64,000 nt of DNA from an uncultured Carboxylicivirga sp. (GTDB lineage Bacteria > Bacteroidota > Bacteroidia > Bacteroidales > Marinilabiliaceae). The stretch is from the NCBI RefSeq assembly GCF_963668385.1, contig NZ_OY764327.1:6146724-6210723 (forward strand). The letters are read 5' to 3'. This document shows positions 47,378 through 55,407 of this stretch, piece by piece. The notes beneath the pieces were generated by a model, which saw nothing but the letters and a program-made list of their open reading frames with translations, was not told where the DNA came from and searched no databases. Each line of letters begins with the position of its first letter. The stretch's first letter is position 1. A program made the position numbers and the translations under genes.

Positions 47378-50300
47378 TTATAAGTTCAAATTAATACCAA
47401 GTGTGAATGTTCTGGCTGAAGGATAGCGATATCTATCATCGGTACCAGGTGTTAAACCTTGAACATTTACCTCTGGATCGATACCAGAATACTTCGTAAA
47501 CACAGCTAAATTTGAAACACTGCCATAAATTCTCAAACCTTTAACCCAACCTTCTTTTTTGAGGTTTGGAGAAAAACCGATGGTAACATTATCTATTTTC
47601 CAATAATCACCATCTTGCACATAGTAACTTACATACTGAAGTTCCTGATCATCCGCCAATGGTCTTTTGCCATATACATTATCATAGGCTTTTTCCATAA
47701 TATTACCCTGACCTAAGTTTACTGGTACAGCATAATTCATTTCAGGCATATTAAGAATCTGGAATCCAAAAGCACCTCGCATTGTTACGCCTAAATCAAA
47801 TTGCTTATAAGTAACCGAATTATTAAAGTTTAAATATGCCTTTGGCAATCCATTACCTATAACTTTTTTATCGGTTGGTTGCTGATCAACAATTGGTTTT
47901 GGGTTTCCATCTTCACCTTCAATTATCCAATGACCATCGGCATCAATATCAATTGATTTATATCCGTAAAAATTACCAATAGGTTGACCTTCCTGAATAC
48001 GATGCGTAGGCTGCTGAATTGGAGCTAAAGTATTACCGGCATCGGCATAACCTGAAGAGATGTATTTACCGCTTGATAGAGCAGTTAATTCACTTCGGTT
48101 TGAAGAAAAATTGATGTTTGAGTTCCATCTTAGATGCTCGTTGGTAACCGGTACAAAATTTAACGCCACTTCAATACCTTTATTTCGGATAGAACCTGCA
48201 TTAGCTGTTATATTGGAATATAAATAAGGAGGTACCGGAACTGTATAACCCCAAATTAAATCTTTTGTATCTCGTTGATATACATCTACACTACCAGTAA
48301 TTCTATCTTTAAGAAATCCAAAATCAAGTCCAATATTTGTTTCTTCCTTCTTTTCCCATCTTAAATCAGGATTTGGATTTGAACCCGGACGAAGTAAATT
48401 CACCCATTCGCCATTATAATATCCATAACCTCCAAGGTTTAATTTATTCAATGATAAGTAAGGACTACCAGGCTCAGTTCCTGTTACACCAAATCCGGCA
48501 CGCAATTTCAATAGGGTAAATACATTTACACCTTTAAGAAAAGACTCCTCTTTAATATTCCACCCTACAGTAACTGCCGGGAATGTACCCCACTTATGAT
48601 CATCACCAAACTTAGATGATCCCTCGTATCTTACACTTGCCGAAACATAATACTTGCTTCTAAAATTATAATTAACTCTTCCGAAATACCCAACCAACTT
48701 GTTTTCGGATTGGGTTGAATTTTGAGCAGCAGAACCATCTTTTAATGCCGCTCCTAATCCCATATTGTTATAGGTATAATCATCACTAGGAAAATCATAA
48801 TTATCCATATAAGCATACTGATAGTTGTTGTTTGTCCAGCTATAACCAGCCAGCATCGAAAAGCTATGCACCTCTTTAAACAACTTATTGTATTGAGCAG
48901 TAAGTTCCATCAAGTCATTCTGACTGCGGTTTGTAGATCGGGAAGCAAATCCATTTTTACCCATAATTACATTCGACCTATGCTGCTTTGTTTCGTAGTA
49001 TCCGCCAAAATGATAATAGGTTTCTCTTGAGGCCAAATATTTAATATCCAAACCATCAATTGGACTATAAGTAACGGCAGAATACATTCTTAGATTGGTA
49101 GTCTTGTTTTCTCCTTTTGTTTCGTTTAAAAGAGCCATTGGGTTTTCATACATTTCGCGCGCACTCTCAGTCCAATTACCATTTTCATCTTTAATTGGTG
49201 TAGTTGGATTATATATTAGTGCATTTTGATAAACTCCATTATTATAAGGGATACCATAATTACGGTGATAACCACTTACGCTGGCATCAATTTTTAATTT
49301 ATCATCAAACATACGATGTATCACATTCAAACGAGGGAAAATCATATCCACTTTTGAACGCTTTACAATACCTTCATTCGAAGTATAATCAAAACTGGCA
49401 ATGTAGCTTGTTTTGCTTGATCCACCTTTTAGATTAACACTATATGTTTGACTAAATGGACTCTGTAAAATTTCGTCTACCCAATCAATATCAGCTCCCT
49501 GATCTATAGCACCCGGCTTTCCTAATGCTACTTTTTCGCGATATTGAGCTGTAGTCATCATCGGAAGCTTTTTGATAATCTTTTGAGTTGATATATATGA
49601 ATTTACTTCAATAGATGGCTCAATTTCTCCGCGATTCTTTTTGGTGGTAATTAATATTACACCATTAGTACCTCTGGTTCCGTAAATAGCTGCTGCCGAA
49701 CCATCTTTAAGCACATCAATCTGTTCAATATCATTAGGAGATACGGTATTAATTGCACCTGGAATTCCATCAATAAGAATTAACGGCCCACTACCTGAAC
49801 TTAATGTGGTAACACCTCTTAATGATATTTGAGAGGTTGATAAGGGGTTTGCATCAGGTGTAATTACCGATACTCCGGCAATTTGCCCTCTAACAAGTTG
49901 GGCAGCATCTGGAGTAGGAACTTTAACAAAGTCTTTGGATTTTACACTTGCAATAGAACTGGTTACATCTTCCCTACGTTGAATTCCATATCCAACAGCA
50001 ACAATTTCATCTAAACCAATAAACTCATCTTCTAAAACAACATTTATTTGTGTATTATTTTCGACGTTCACTTCTTGAGTTTTCATTCCTACAAACGAAA
50101 ACACTAAAACAGAACCTGAAGGTACATTGCTTAATATATAATTACCATCAATATCGGTAATTGTACCAACATTTTTATCTTTAACCGCAACTGTAACTCC
50201 CGGAATTGATGATCCTGTTTGATCAGTTACTTTACCCGTAACAGTAATCTCATCTACCTGAATATTTGATGAAATATTGTCTGAGGCATATACCGAAACT

Positions 50301-50398
50301 GCTGTATATGATAAGAAGCATATTACAAATAGTAATTTAAATGTCAGTTTTTGCAAACTACAATAATGTAATTTGTGACAGAAAGGATTTGTTTTCAT
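47378..50398 (-). CDS. SusC/RagA-family TonB-dependent outer-membrane transporter
   Basis: 1006 residues. Long N-terminus ending in a signal peptide (LLFVICFLSYTAVSVYAS, about residues 22-39), then CarboxypepD_reg-like domain (VTGKVTDQTGSSIPGVTVAVK, about 53-135), plug domain (DEIVAVGYGIQRREDVT; LRGVTTLSSGSGPLILIDG; GTRGTNGVILITTKK) and barrel to a terminal NLNL. Partner of the SusD encoded just downstream. First gene of the arabinose/galactose PUL; the kinase-less AraC regulator is encoded 286 bp upstream on the same strand, and a -7 promoter candidate lies in that gap. Confidence 0.96.
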   Translation of the reverse strand: MKTNPFCHKLHYCSLQKLTFKLLFVICFLSYTAVSVYASDNISSNIQVDEITVTGKVTDQTGSSIPGVTVAVKDKNVGTITDIDGNYILSNVPSGSVLVFSFVGMKTQEVNVENNTQINVVLEDEFIGLDEIVAVGYGIQRREDVTSSIASVKSKDFVKVPTPDAAQLVRGQIAGVSVITPDANPLSTSQISLRGVTTLSSGSGPLILIDGIPGAINTVSPNDIEQIDVLKDGSAAAIYGTRGTNGVILITTKKNRGEIEPSIEVNSYISTQKIIKKLPMMTTAQYREKVALGKPGAIDQGADIDWVDEILQSPFSQTYSVNLKGGSSKTSYIASFDYTSNEGIVKRSKVDMIFPRLNVIHRMFDDKLKIDASVSGYHRNYGIPYNNGVYQNALIYNPTTPIKDENGNWTESAREMYENPMALLNETKGENKTTNLRMYSAVTYSPIDGLDIKYLASRETYYHFGGYYETKQHRSNVIMGKNGFASRSTNRSQNDLMELTAQYNKLFKEVHSFSMLAGYSWTNNNYQYAYMDNYDFPSDDYTYNNMGLGAALKDGSAAQNSTQSENKLVGYFGRVNYNFRSKYYVSASVRYEGSSKFGDDHKWGTFPAVTVGWNIKEESFLKGVNVFTLLKLRAGFGVTGTEPGSPYLSLNKLNLGGYGYYNGEWVNLLRPGSNPNPDLRWEKKEETNIGLDFGFLKDRITGSVDVYQRDTKDLIWGYTVPVPPYLYSNITANAGSIRNKGIEVALNFVPVTNEHLRWNSNINFSSNRSELTALSSGKYISSGYADAGNTLAPIQQPTHRIQEGQPIGNFYGYKSIDIDADGHWIIEGEDGNPKPIVDQQPTDKKVIGNGLPKAYLNFNNSVTYKQFDLGVTMRGAFGFQILNMPEMNYAVPVNLGQGNIMEKAYDNVYGKRPLADDQELQYVSYYVQDGDYWKIDNVTIGFSPNLKKEGWVKGLRIYGSVSNLAVFTKYSGIDPEVNVQGLTPGTDDRYRYPSARTFTLGINLNL

Positions 50399-50529
50399 AA
50401 CTCTTTGATTTTAGGTACACCATTACTAATGATTTATTCACTGTTTGCTTTAGCTGATTTTCCGGAAAAACAATGAACATTTCGGTTTTAATAATGCTTT
50501 TAAAGTCAACTATCGACTTTCTCTAATAT

Positions 50530-50537
50530 CAAAGGTA
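50530..50537 (-). promoter_or_regulatory. Possible -7 promoter element for the arabinose/galactose susC
   Basis: Minus-strand TACCTTTG fits the Bacteroidota -7 consensus TAnnTTTG and would give a leader of about 125 nt before susC. No TTTG at the expected -33 distance, as is common for activator-dependent promoters. Confidence 0.4.
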
Positions 50538-50684
50538 ATGCACGATATCTATTTTTTATTTTGGTTACAAATCAATAGATTGGGGTATCTTAATCAAGGC
50601 ATATTTGCCTAAAAACCCCCATTATTTTGAACAAAAACACACCTAATTTATCGAATTTATAAGTTATGGATTCGAATAATAAAA

Positions 50685-53543
50685 TTATTCATTTTGGTTC
50701 TGTGCTTTTTGATATTCACTTGGTGAAATACCATATATACTTTTGAATGATTCGGTGAAGTTTTTATAATCATTATAACCTAACGAGATCATTACATCAG
50801 AAACTTTTGCTGTTTTATTTGTCAACATAAAACAAGCATGATGCATTTTTATCTTTTTTATAAACTGAAAGGAAGTATCGCCAGTTATCAATTTTATTTT
50901 TCGTGATAAGGTAGATCGGGACATATTCATCTCTGATGCCAGGGCCTCTACATTAAATTTTGAATCTCCTAAATGATCTACAACTATTTTAGACGCTTTA
51001 TCAATCAAAACCTTGTCAAACTCTTCAAATTCAGGAGAGATATCATTTTTACTATTCTCTATATAGCTATGCATTTTAACCATTTCGGCACTATCGGCCC
51101 ATTTTTCACTAGTCCGGAGTTCTATACGTCTACGACTAACGAACATAATATAAGCTAACAAACAAGCTATCAACACAAAGTATAATAAAAAAGCCCACCA
51201 TGATTCGTACCAAGCCGGTAAGCGTACTACATGTAACTCCGTTACTTTTTTACTCCATAAACCATTTTTATCTGTTGCTTTAACTTTAAAGATATAATCA
51301 CCCTTAGCTAATTGGTTATAAAAAGCTGCATTTTTACCTTCTCCGGTATAAACCCAATTGTCATCAACCCCCTCTAATTGATAAGTATATCGTACTTGGT
51401 CGAGGTTATGAAAATCGAGAGAGGTAAACTCAATTTCTAAATTCCGATCATTAGGATTAAGGTATAATATCTTATCAGATACTTTTTGTACTTCGGGATG
51501 ATCCCAAATACTTGTACCCATTATTTTAATATCGCTAATATGTGTTTCAATATTTTCCGGAATTCCTTCCAGACGCTGTGTTGGAGGTATTGATATTATT
51601 CCGGATATTCCACCAAAATAAATATTTTCGGTGCCATCAAAATATGTTGAACCTGGTAATAATCGTGTTAATAAGAAATCAGGGTTATTAGTGCTATATC
51701 TTCTGAATGCACCATTTTGAGGGTTATATTCTTTCACCGACTGATTGGTTGTAATCCAAACATGATTTAGCTGATCAACAATAATACTATTGATAATATC
51801 GCCGTTTAATCCACATCGTTTACTGTAATCCTCCAATTGTTGCGTAAGCGGATTAAATAATAGTACTTCACCTTTTCCTGTCCCAACCCATAACTGCCCA
51901 TCACTCGTTGCATCGGCACAAATAAAATCTTTTTTAAAATCAAACAATGTAGACTTATAATCAGAATCAATAGCGTAAATACCTTTATTATTTAATAAAA
52001 CCCAGATACGCCCATCCCCCGTTTTAATAATATCTCTAACGTCACCTATGTCTTGTGTAATCAATTGAAGCTCATCATCCTTTATATGATAAACAAATAT
52101 ACTGGTTGTCGTTCCAATCCATAAATTATCTTTATCATCCTCATAAAAAGCTGATATATAACCCGCATTTTTAGATAGTGTATTTAAGTAAAGATGCTTA
52201 TTAACTTCCATCTCCATTTTACTTCTCTTCAAACCAATCACCTCGGTATTGTACAATGTTGTCCAAATTTGATTAGCAGCACGAGATCCTTTGATGAGAG
52301 CTACATCCATCAATGGTAGATCTTTCACCTCTTTACATTCACTAAAATGCTTTAGTAATCCATGTTTTATATCGTATAAACAAAGTCCATAACGGTCTTG
52401 TGATAACCAAAAAACACCTTCATCTTCGTACAATGATACTATTGCCGGATTTGCATTAATCCTTTCCTGCAATCCAGTCAATGGGTATCTTTTTATAAAA
52501 TTATCATGTATATCAATAATAAAACTCTCCTCATCAAAGGATGACACCCACATTTTGCCAAATTTATCTTTAAAGATCTCATACAGCATTCTATTTGAAG
52601 TACCTAAAAAAGGTGAAGTATCAACCTGCTCCAGCTTAGCATTCTCGGTAATTCGGAAGGCAAAAATATTTTTAGTTGTAGTAACCCAAAGGTATTGTAA
52701 AACGTCATCGCGCACCATATGAAATAGCTGAGCTACAGGTTCACCTTTTATATCAATCGGAAGAGGTTGTGCCACATATTGTTCATCTTTCGATTTTGCA
52801 TCCGGGTTAAAACGAACAATTCCTTTACCCCAGGTTCCTAACCAATAACACTGATGAGTTTCATCCCAAATAATACGTTCTATATCTGTATACTCGCTAT
52901 TTGTAAAATATGGCTCAAACGAATTTAATGTGTTATTAAGTTTATACATACCACCTCCGGTAAGAGAGATTAGTATATTATTATTGTTATCCTCATAAAC
53001 AAAAAACACACTTCGTGCTATTCCATTAATAGTAAGATCGTATTTTTTTAAAAGCTCTCCATTAGAATTTAATCTGAATAACGTACCGGCTACACTAGCC
53101 CAAATATTTCCATCATTGGTTACATTTATAGAGTAAATCCATTTGTCGGATTGGTTGCCCAAATCAATGGATTTTAATTCATATGTTTCCTTATCTAAAG
53201 TATAAGCGCCTTTAAATGTTCCAAACCAAATTTTATTTTCATGATCTTCATTGATATAGGTTATATAATTATCTTTTAACAGGTTAGGGTTATAAAAATC
53301 GGAACGAAGAGTTTTTATACTATAGCCATCATAACGGCATAATCCGTTAAAAGTACCATACCACATATATCCCTCACTATCCTGAAAGATACGATGTATT
53401 GCATTAACCGGTAATTTATCTTGAGATGGTATATCTCTGATAGAAATATTTTGTGCGCTTGAACTAAAATGAACAAGAGAAAAAACAATTATGATATTTA
53501 AGCAAAATTGTACCGAACTAGTTGTTTGTATTTTCAGCGTCAT
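50685..53543 (-). CDS. Membrane-spanning one-component AraC-family regulator with two-propeller sensor
   Basis: 952 residues. It has the periplasmic half of an HTCS: signal region to about residue 30, two beta-propellers with LWIGT/MWYGTFNGL-type repeats, and a Y_Y_Y domain (about 690-765, YTYQLEGVDDNWVYTGEG). One transmembrane helix follows (WWAFLLYFVLIACLLAYIMFV, about 780-800). Instead of kinase, ATPase and receiver domains, about 50 linker residues lead straight to a C-terminal AraC HTH (about 855-945: VEALASEMNMSRSTLSRKIK, GYNDYKNFTESFKSIYGISPSEY). The frame is uninterrupted, so this is a real architecture, not decay. It would transmit ligand binding directly to DNA while tethered in the inner membrane. 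Located directly upstream of the PUL's susC, its likely target. Confidence 0.9.
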   Translation of the reverse strand: MTLKIQTTSSVQFCLNIIIVFSLVHFSSSAQNISIRDIPSQDKLPVNAIHRIFQDSEGYMWYGTFNGLCRYDGYSIKTLRSDFYNPNLLKDNYITYINEDHENKIWFGTFKGAYTLDKETYELKSIDLGNQSDKWIYSINVTNDGNIWASVAGTLFRLNSNGELLKKYDLTINGIARSVFFVYEDNNNNILISLTGGGMYKLNNTLNSFEPYFTNSEYTDIERIIWDETHQCYWLGTWGKGIVRFNPDAKSKDEQYVAQPLPIDIKGEPVAQLFHMVRDDVLQYLWVTTTKNIFAFRITENAKLEQVDTSPFLGTSNRMLYEIFKDKFGKMWVSSFDEESFIIDIHDNFIKRYPLTGLQERINANPAIVSLYEDEGVFWLSQDRYGLCLYDIKHGLLKHFSECKEVKDLPLMDVALIKGSRAANQIWTTLYNTEVIGLKRSKMEMEVNKHLYLNTLSKNAGYISAFYEDDKDNLWIGTTTSIFVYHIKDDELQLITQDIGDVRDIIKTGDGRIWVLLNNKGIYAIDSDYKSTLFDFKKDFICADATSDGQLWVGTGKGEVLLFNPLTQQLEDYSKRCGLNGDIINSIIVDQLNHVWITTNQSVKEYNPQNGAFRRYSTNNPDFLLTRLLPGSTYFDGTENIYFGGISGIISIPPTQRLEGIPENIETHISDIKIMGTSIWDHPEVQKVSDKILYLNPNDRNLEIEFTSLDFHNLDQVRYTYQLEGVDDNWVYTGEGKNAAFYNQLAKGDYIFKVKATDKNGLWSKKVTELHVVRLPAWYESWWAFLLYFVLIACLLAYIMFVSRRRIELRTSEKWADSAEMVKMHSYIENSKNDISPEFEEFDKVLIDKASKIVVDHLGDSKFNVEALASEMNMSRSTLSRKIKLITGDTSFQFIKKIKMHHACFMLTNKTAKVSDVMISLGYNDYKNFTESFKSIYGISPSEYQKAQNQNE

Positions 53544-53689
53544 TACCTCTAGAGAAAATATCAGATTATTTAAGAGTATTATAAGTTATACTAAAATATA
53601 AAATAACACATCCTTTTATAAATGTCAAAACTAACAAATATAAGATAAATCAATACCCATATAAAAACAATAGACTTGTAAATAATAAA

Positions 53690-53697
53690 CAAAGTTA
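53690..53697 (-). promoter_or_regulatory. Possible -7 promoter element for the one-component regulator
   Basis: Minus-strand TAACTTTG matches TAnnTTTG; transcription would start about 140 nt before the gene. No matching -33 TTTG was seen. Confidence 0.35.
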
Positions 53698-53731
53698 TCT
53701 TGAGAGAATTATTACCAACGACATCATAAAA

Positions 53732-53766
53732 AAAGTGCGATTAGCCTAAATTGGTAATCGCACTTT
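53732..53766 (-). terminator. Intrinsic terminator of the small membrane-protein gene
   Basis: Perfect 12-bp stem AAAGTGCGATTA/TAATCGCACTTT (53732-53743, 53755-53766) followed by a seven-T tract on the minus strand. Confidence 0.92.
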
Positions 53767-53795
53767 GCATTTATAATTTTACTCTAAATAAGCAT

Positions 53796-54311
53796 TTACA
53801 TGCGCTTCATTATGCTTTCCACTTCTTTTATTTGAGCTGTCAACATTTTTTGTTTATCTAATTTTTTAGCTTCCATCAGATGGATTTTAGCAACTTTTTT
53901 ATTGCGTTTTGATAAGTAGAAACCTGCAAGACTCAACCTTGCCATTGCTTGATCACTTGTCATTCTTAGTCCGGTTGATAAAGCTTTTTTCAAGCTTTTT
54001 TCAGCCATTGATAATTTTTGTGTTTGTGCCTGACTCAATCCTAAAAGGTAATAATAGTAAGCCTCTTGAGTTTTCATCATATACTCGGGATGCTTCACTT
54101 TTGAAAGTACACTTTCGGCTTTGGCAAATTTATTTTTTCGGATGAACCAAAAAGCTAACAAATTCATTTCATTTTTAAACTGAAACAACACCAACAGTAA
54201 ACCAACAAAGACAGCTAGTGTACCCCAGCCTCCCTGACCATAGATATATAAAAATACTGAGGATATTATAATAAGTACAGCCAGTACTAAACGTATAAAT
54301 TTTCTTAACAT
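53796..54311 (-). CDS. Small inner-membrane protein with TPR-like helices
   Basis: About 171 residues from Met17 of the open frame (54311, MLRKFIRLVLAVLIIISSVFLYIYG); the ATG at 54359 adds a non-typical extension. Two adjacent hydrophobic segments (FIRLVLAVLIIISSVFLYIYG and WGTLAVFVGLLLVLFQF) form a membrane hairpin. The rest is helical, lysine-rich and resembles tetratricopeptide repeats (AKAESVLSKVKHPEYM, AEKSLKKALSTGLRMTSDQAMARLSLAGFYLSKR). Transcribed alone with a strong terminator. Function not recognised. Confidence 0.7.
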   Translation of the reverse strand: MLRKFIRLVLAVLIIISSVFLYIYGQGGWGTLAVFVGLLLVLFQFKNEMNLLAFWFIRKNKFAKAESVLSKVKHPEYMMKTQEAYYYYLLGLSQAQTQKLSMAEKSLKKALSTGLRMTSDQAMARLSLAGFYLSKRNKKVAKIHLMEAKKLDKQKMLTAQIKEVESIMKRM

Positions 54312-54471
54312 ATGTCTTTCGTATATTATTTTGGCCACAAAACAATACATTTTAGGCAATAAAACAAGTTTTTTAGACTAATCATTTCAACAGAAACTTT
54401 TATTTTACTGGAATCCAAACAAGTAGAAATTAACATACCCAATTACTTTATCATCAAAAAAAACGATTAAA

Positions 54472-55398
54472 CTAGTTAACTAAGCGAGGCTTACATTTTT
54501 CAATATTAAACTCTCGATCCTTAATTGAAATGCCATACTTAGTTATATCAATATTAACAGCCATGCCTTTGCTATTAATAGACTTCGATTGATCAAATAT
54601 GAAATTTCCAATACTGTAATAAATGGGCTTTCCTTTGTAATTTTCAATTGTTTGAATTGTGTGGGAATGATGCCCGATAATTACATCCGCCCCTGCATCA
54701 ATTAGTTTATGTGCCTGCTGCTTCTGCAATGTCATAGGAGTTAAGGTATGTTCTGCTCCCCAATGCACTTGAATGACAATTACACATTGTGAAAACATTT
54801 TTCGGAGATCCACAATTGATTGGGAAAGTTCATCAACAGTGGCTTCACAAACACTAGGTTCATTGGGTAAAAACGTCCAATTCTCTGAAGGTACCAGAAC
54901 GGACGATAATAAAAATACTTTGCGTGGATAATTACTTATTAATTGAGGATAGCACGCCTCTATGTAGCTATCCCCATATCCTGTTGGTGTAATGTCTGCT
55001 GAAATTATATTTTTATGCGTATCTACAAGCCCCCGTCTCCCTTGATCCATTGAATGATTATTGGCCATATTTAAATGTGTAATACCATGCTTTTTTAGTG
55101 ATGTTAATAAAGCCGGATCAGCCTGAAAAATATACTTCTTATTAATCGGCTGCCAAATTCTTGTTGCCGGACACTCTAAATTGGCCATTACGAGATCACT
55201 TGCTGAGAAGAGAGAATCAATTGTTGAATCGAATAAAGCATCTACCCCAAAGCGGTTGATACGTTCTTTAACACCTCTGTCTAACAATAGATCTCCCACA
55301 AAAGTGAGAGTAATGGATGATTTACTTTCGGCTAAATAACAACCATCCATTACAAACAGGATGGTTATCATCGTCATTATTCTATTTATGAATTTCAT
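54472..55398 (-). CDS. CapA-family (poly-gamma-glutamate synthesis protein-like) exported protein
   Basis: 308 residues of the PGA_cap / CapA metallophosphatase-like family. An N-terminal hydrophobic signal with a possible lipobox (MDGC) precedes SITLTFVGDLLLDRG, the family's first metal motif; then ANLECPATR, ANNHSMDQG, and IVIQVHWGAEH, IGHHSHTIQ with GNFIFDQ at the end. CapA proteins belong to the calcineurin superfamily and are linked to capsule poly-gamma-glutamate export or cell-wall phosphate chemistry, but many homologues have no known role. No CapB or CapC is nearby. Last gene of a three-gene operon (9-bp gap from the DUF3160 gene). Confidence 0.85.
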   Translation of the reverse strand: MKFINRIMTMITILFVMDGCYLAESKSSITLTFVGDLLLDRGVKERINRFGVDALFDSTIDSLFSASDLVMANLECPATRIWQPINKKYIFQADPALLTSLKKHGITHLNMANNHSMDQGRRGLVDTHKNIISADITPTGYGDSYIEACYPQLISNYPRKVFLLSSVLVPSENWTFLPNEPSVCEATVDELSQSIVDLRKMFSQCVIVIQVHWGAEHTLTPMTLQKQQAHKLIDAGADVIIGHHSHTIQTIENYKGKPIYYSIGNFIFDQSKSINSKGMAVNIDITKYGISIKDREFNIEKCKPRLVN

Positions 55399-55407
55399 AC
55401 ATAAATT

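Noticed and set aside
54472-55398. A poly-gamma-glutamate capsule operon
   Set aside because: Only a CapA-like protein is present; no CapB or CapC synthase components nearby.
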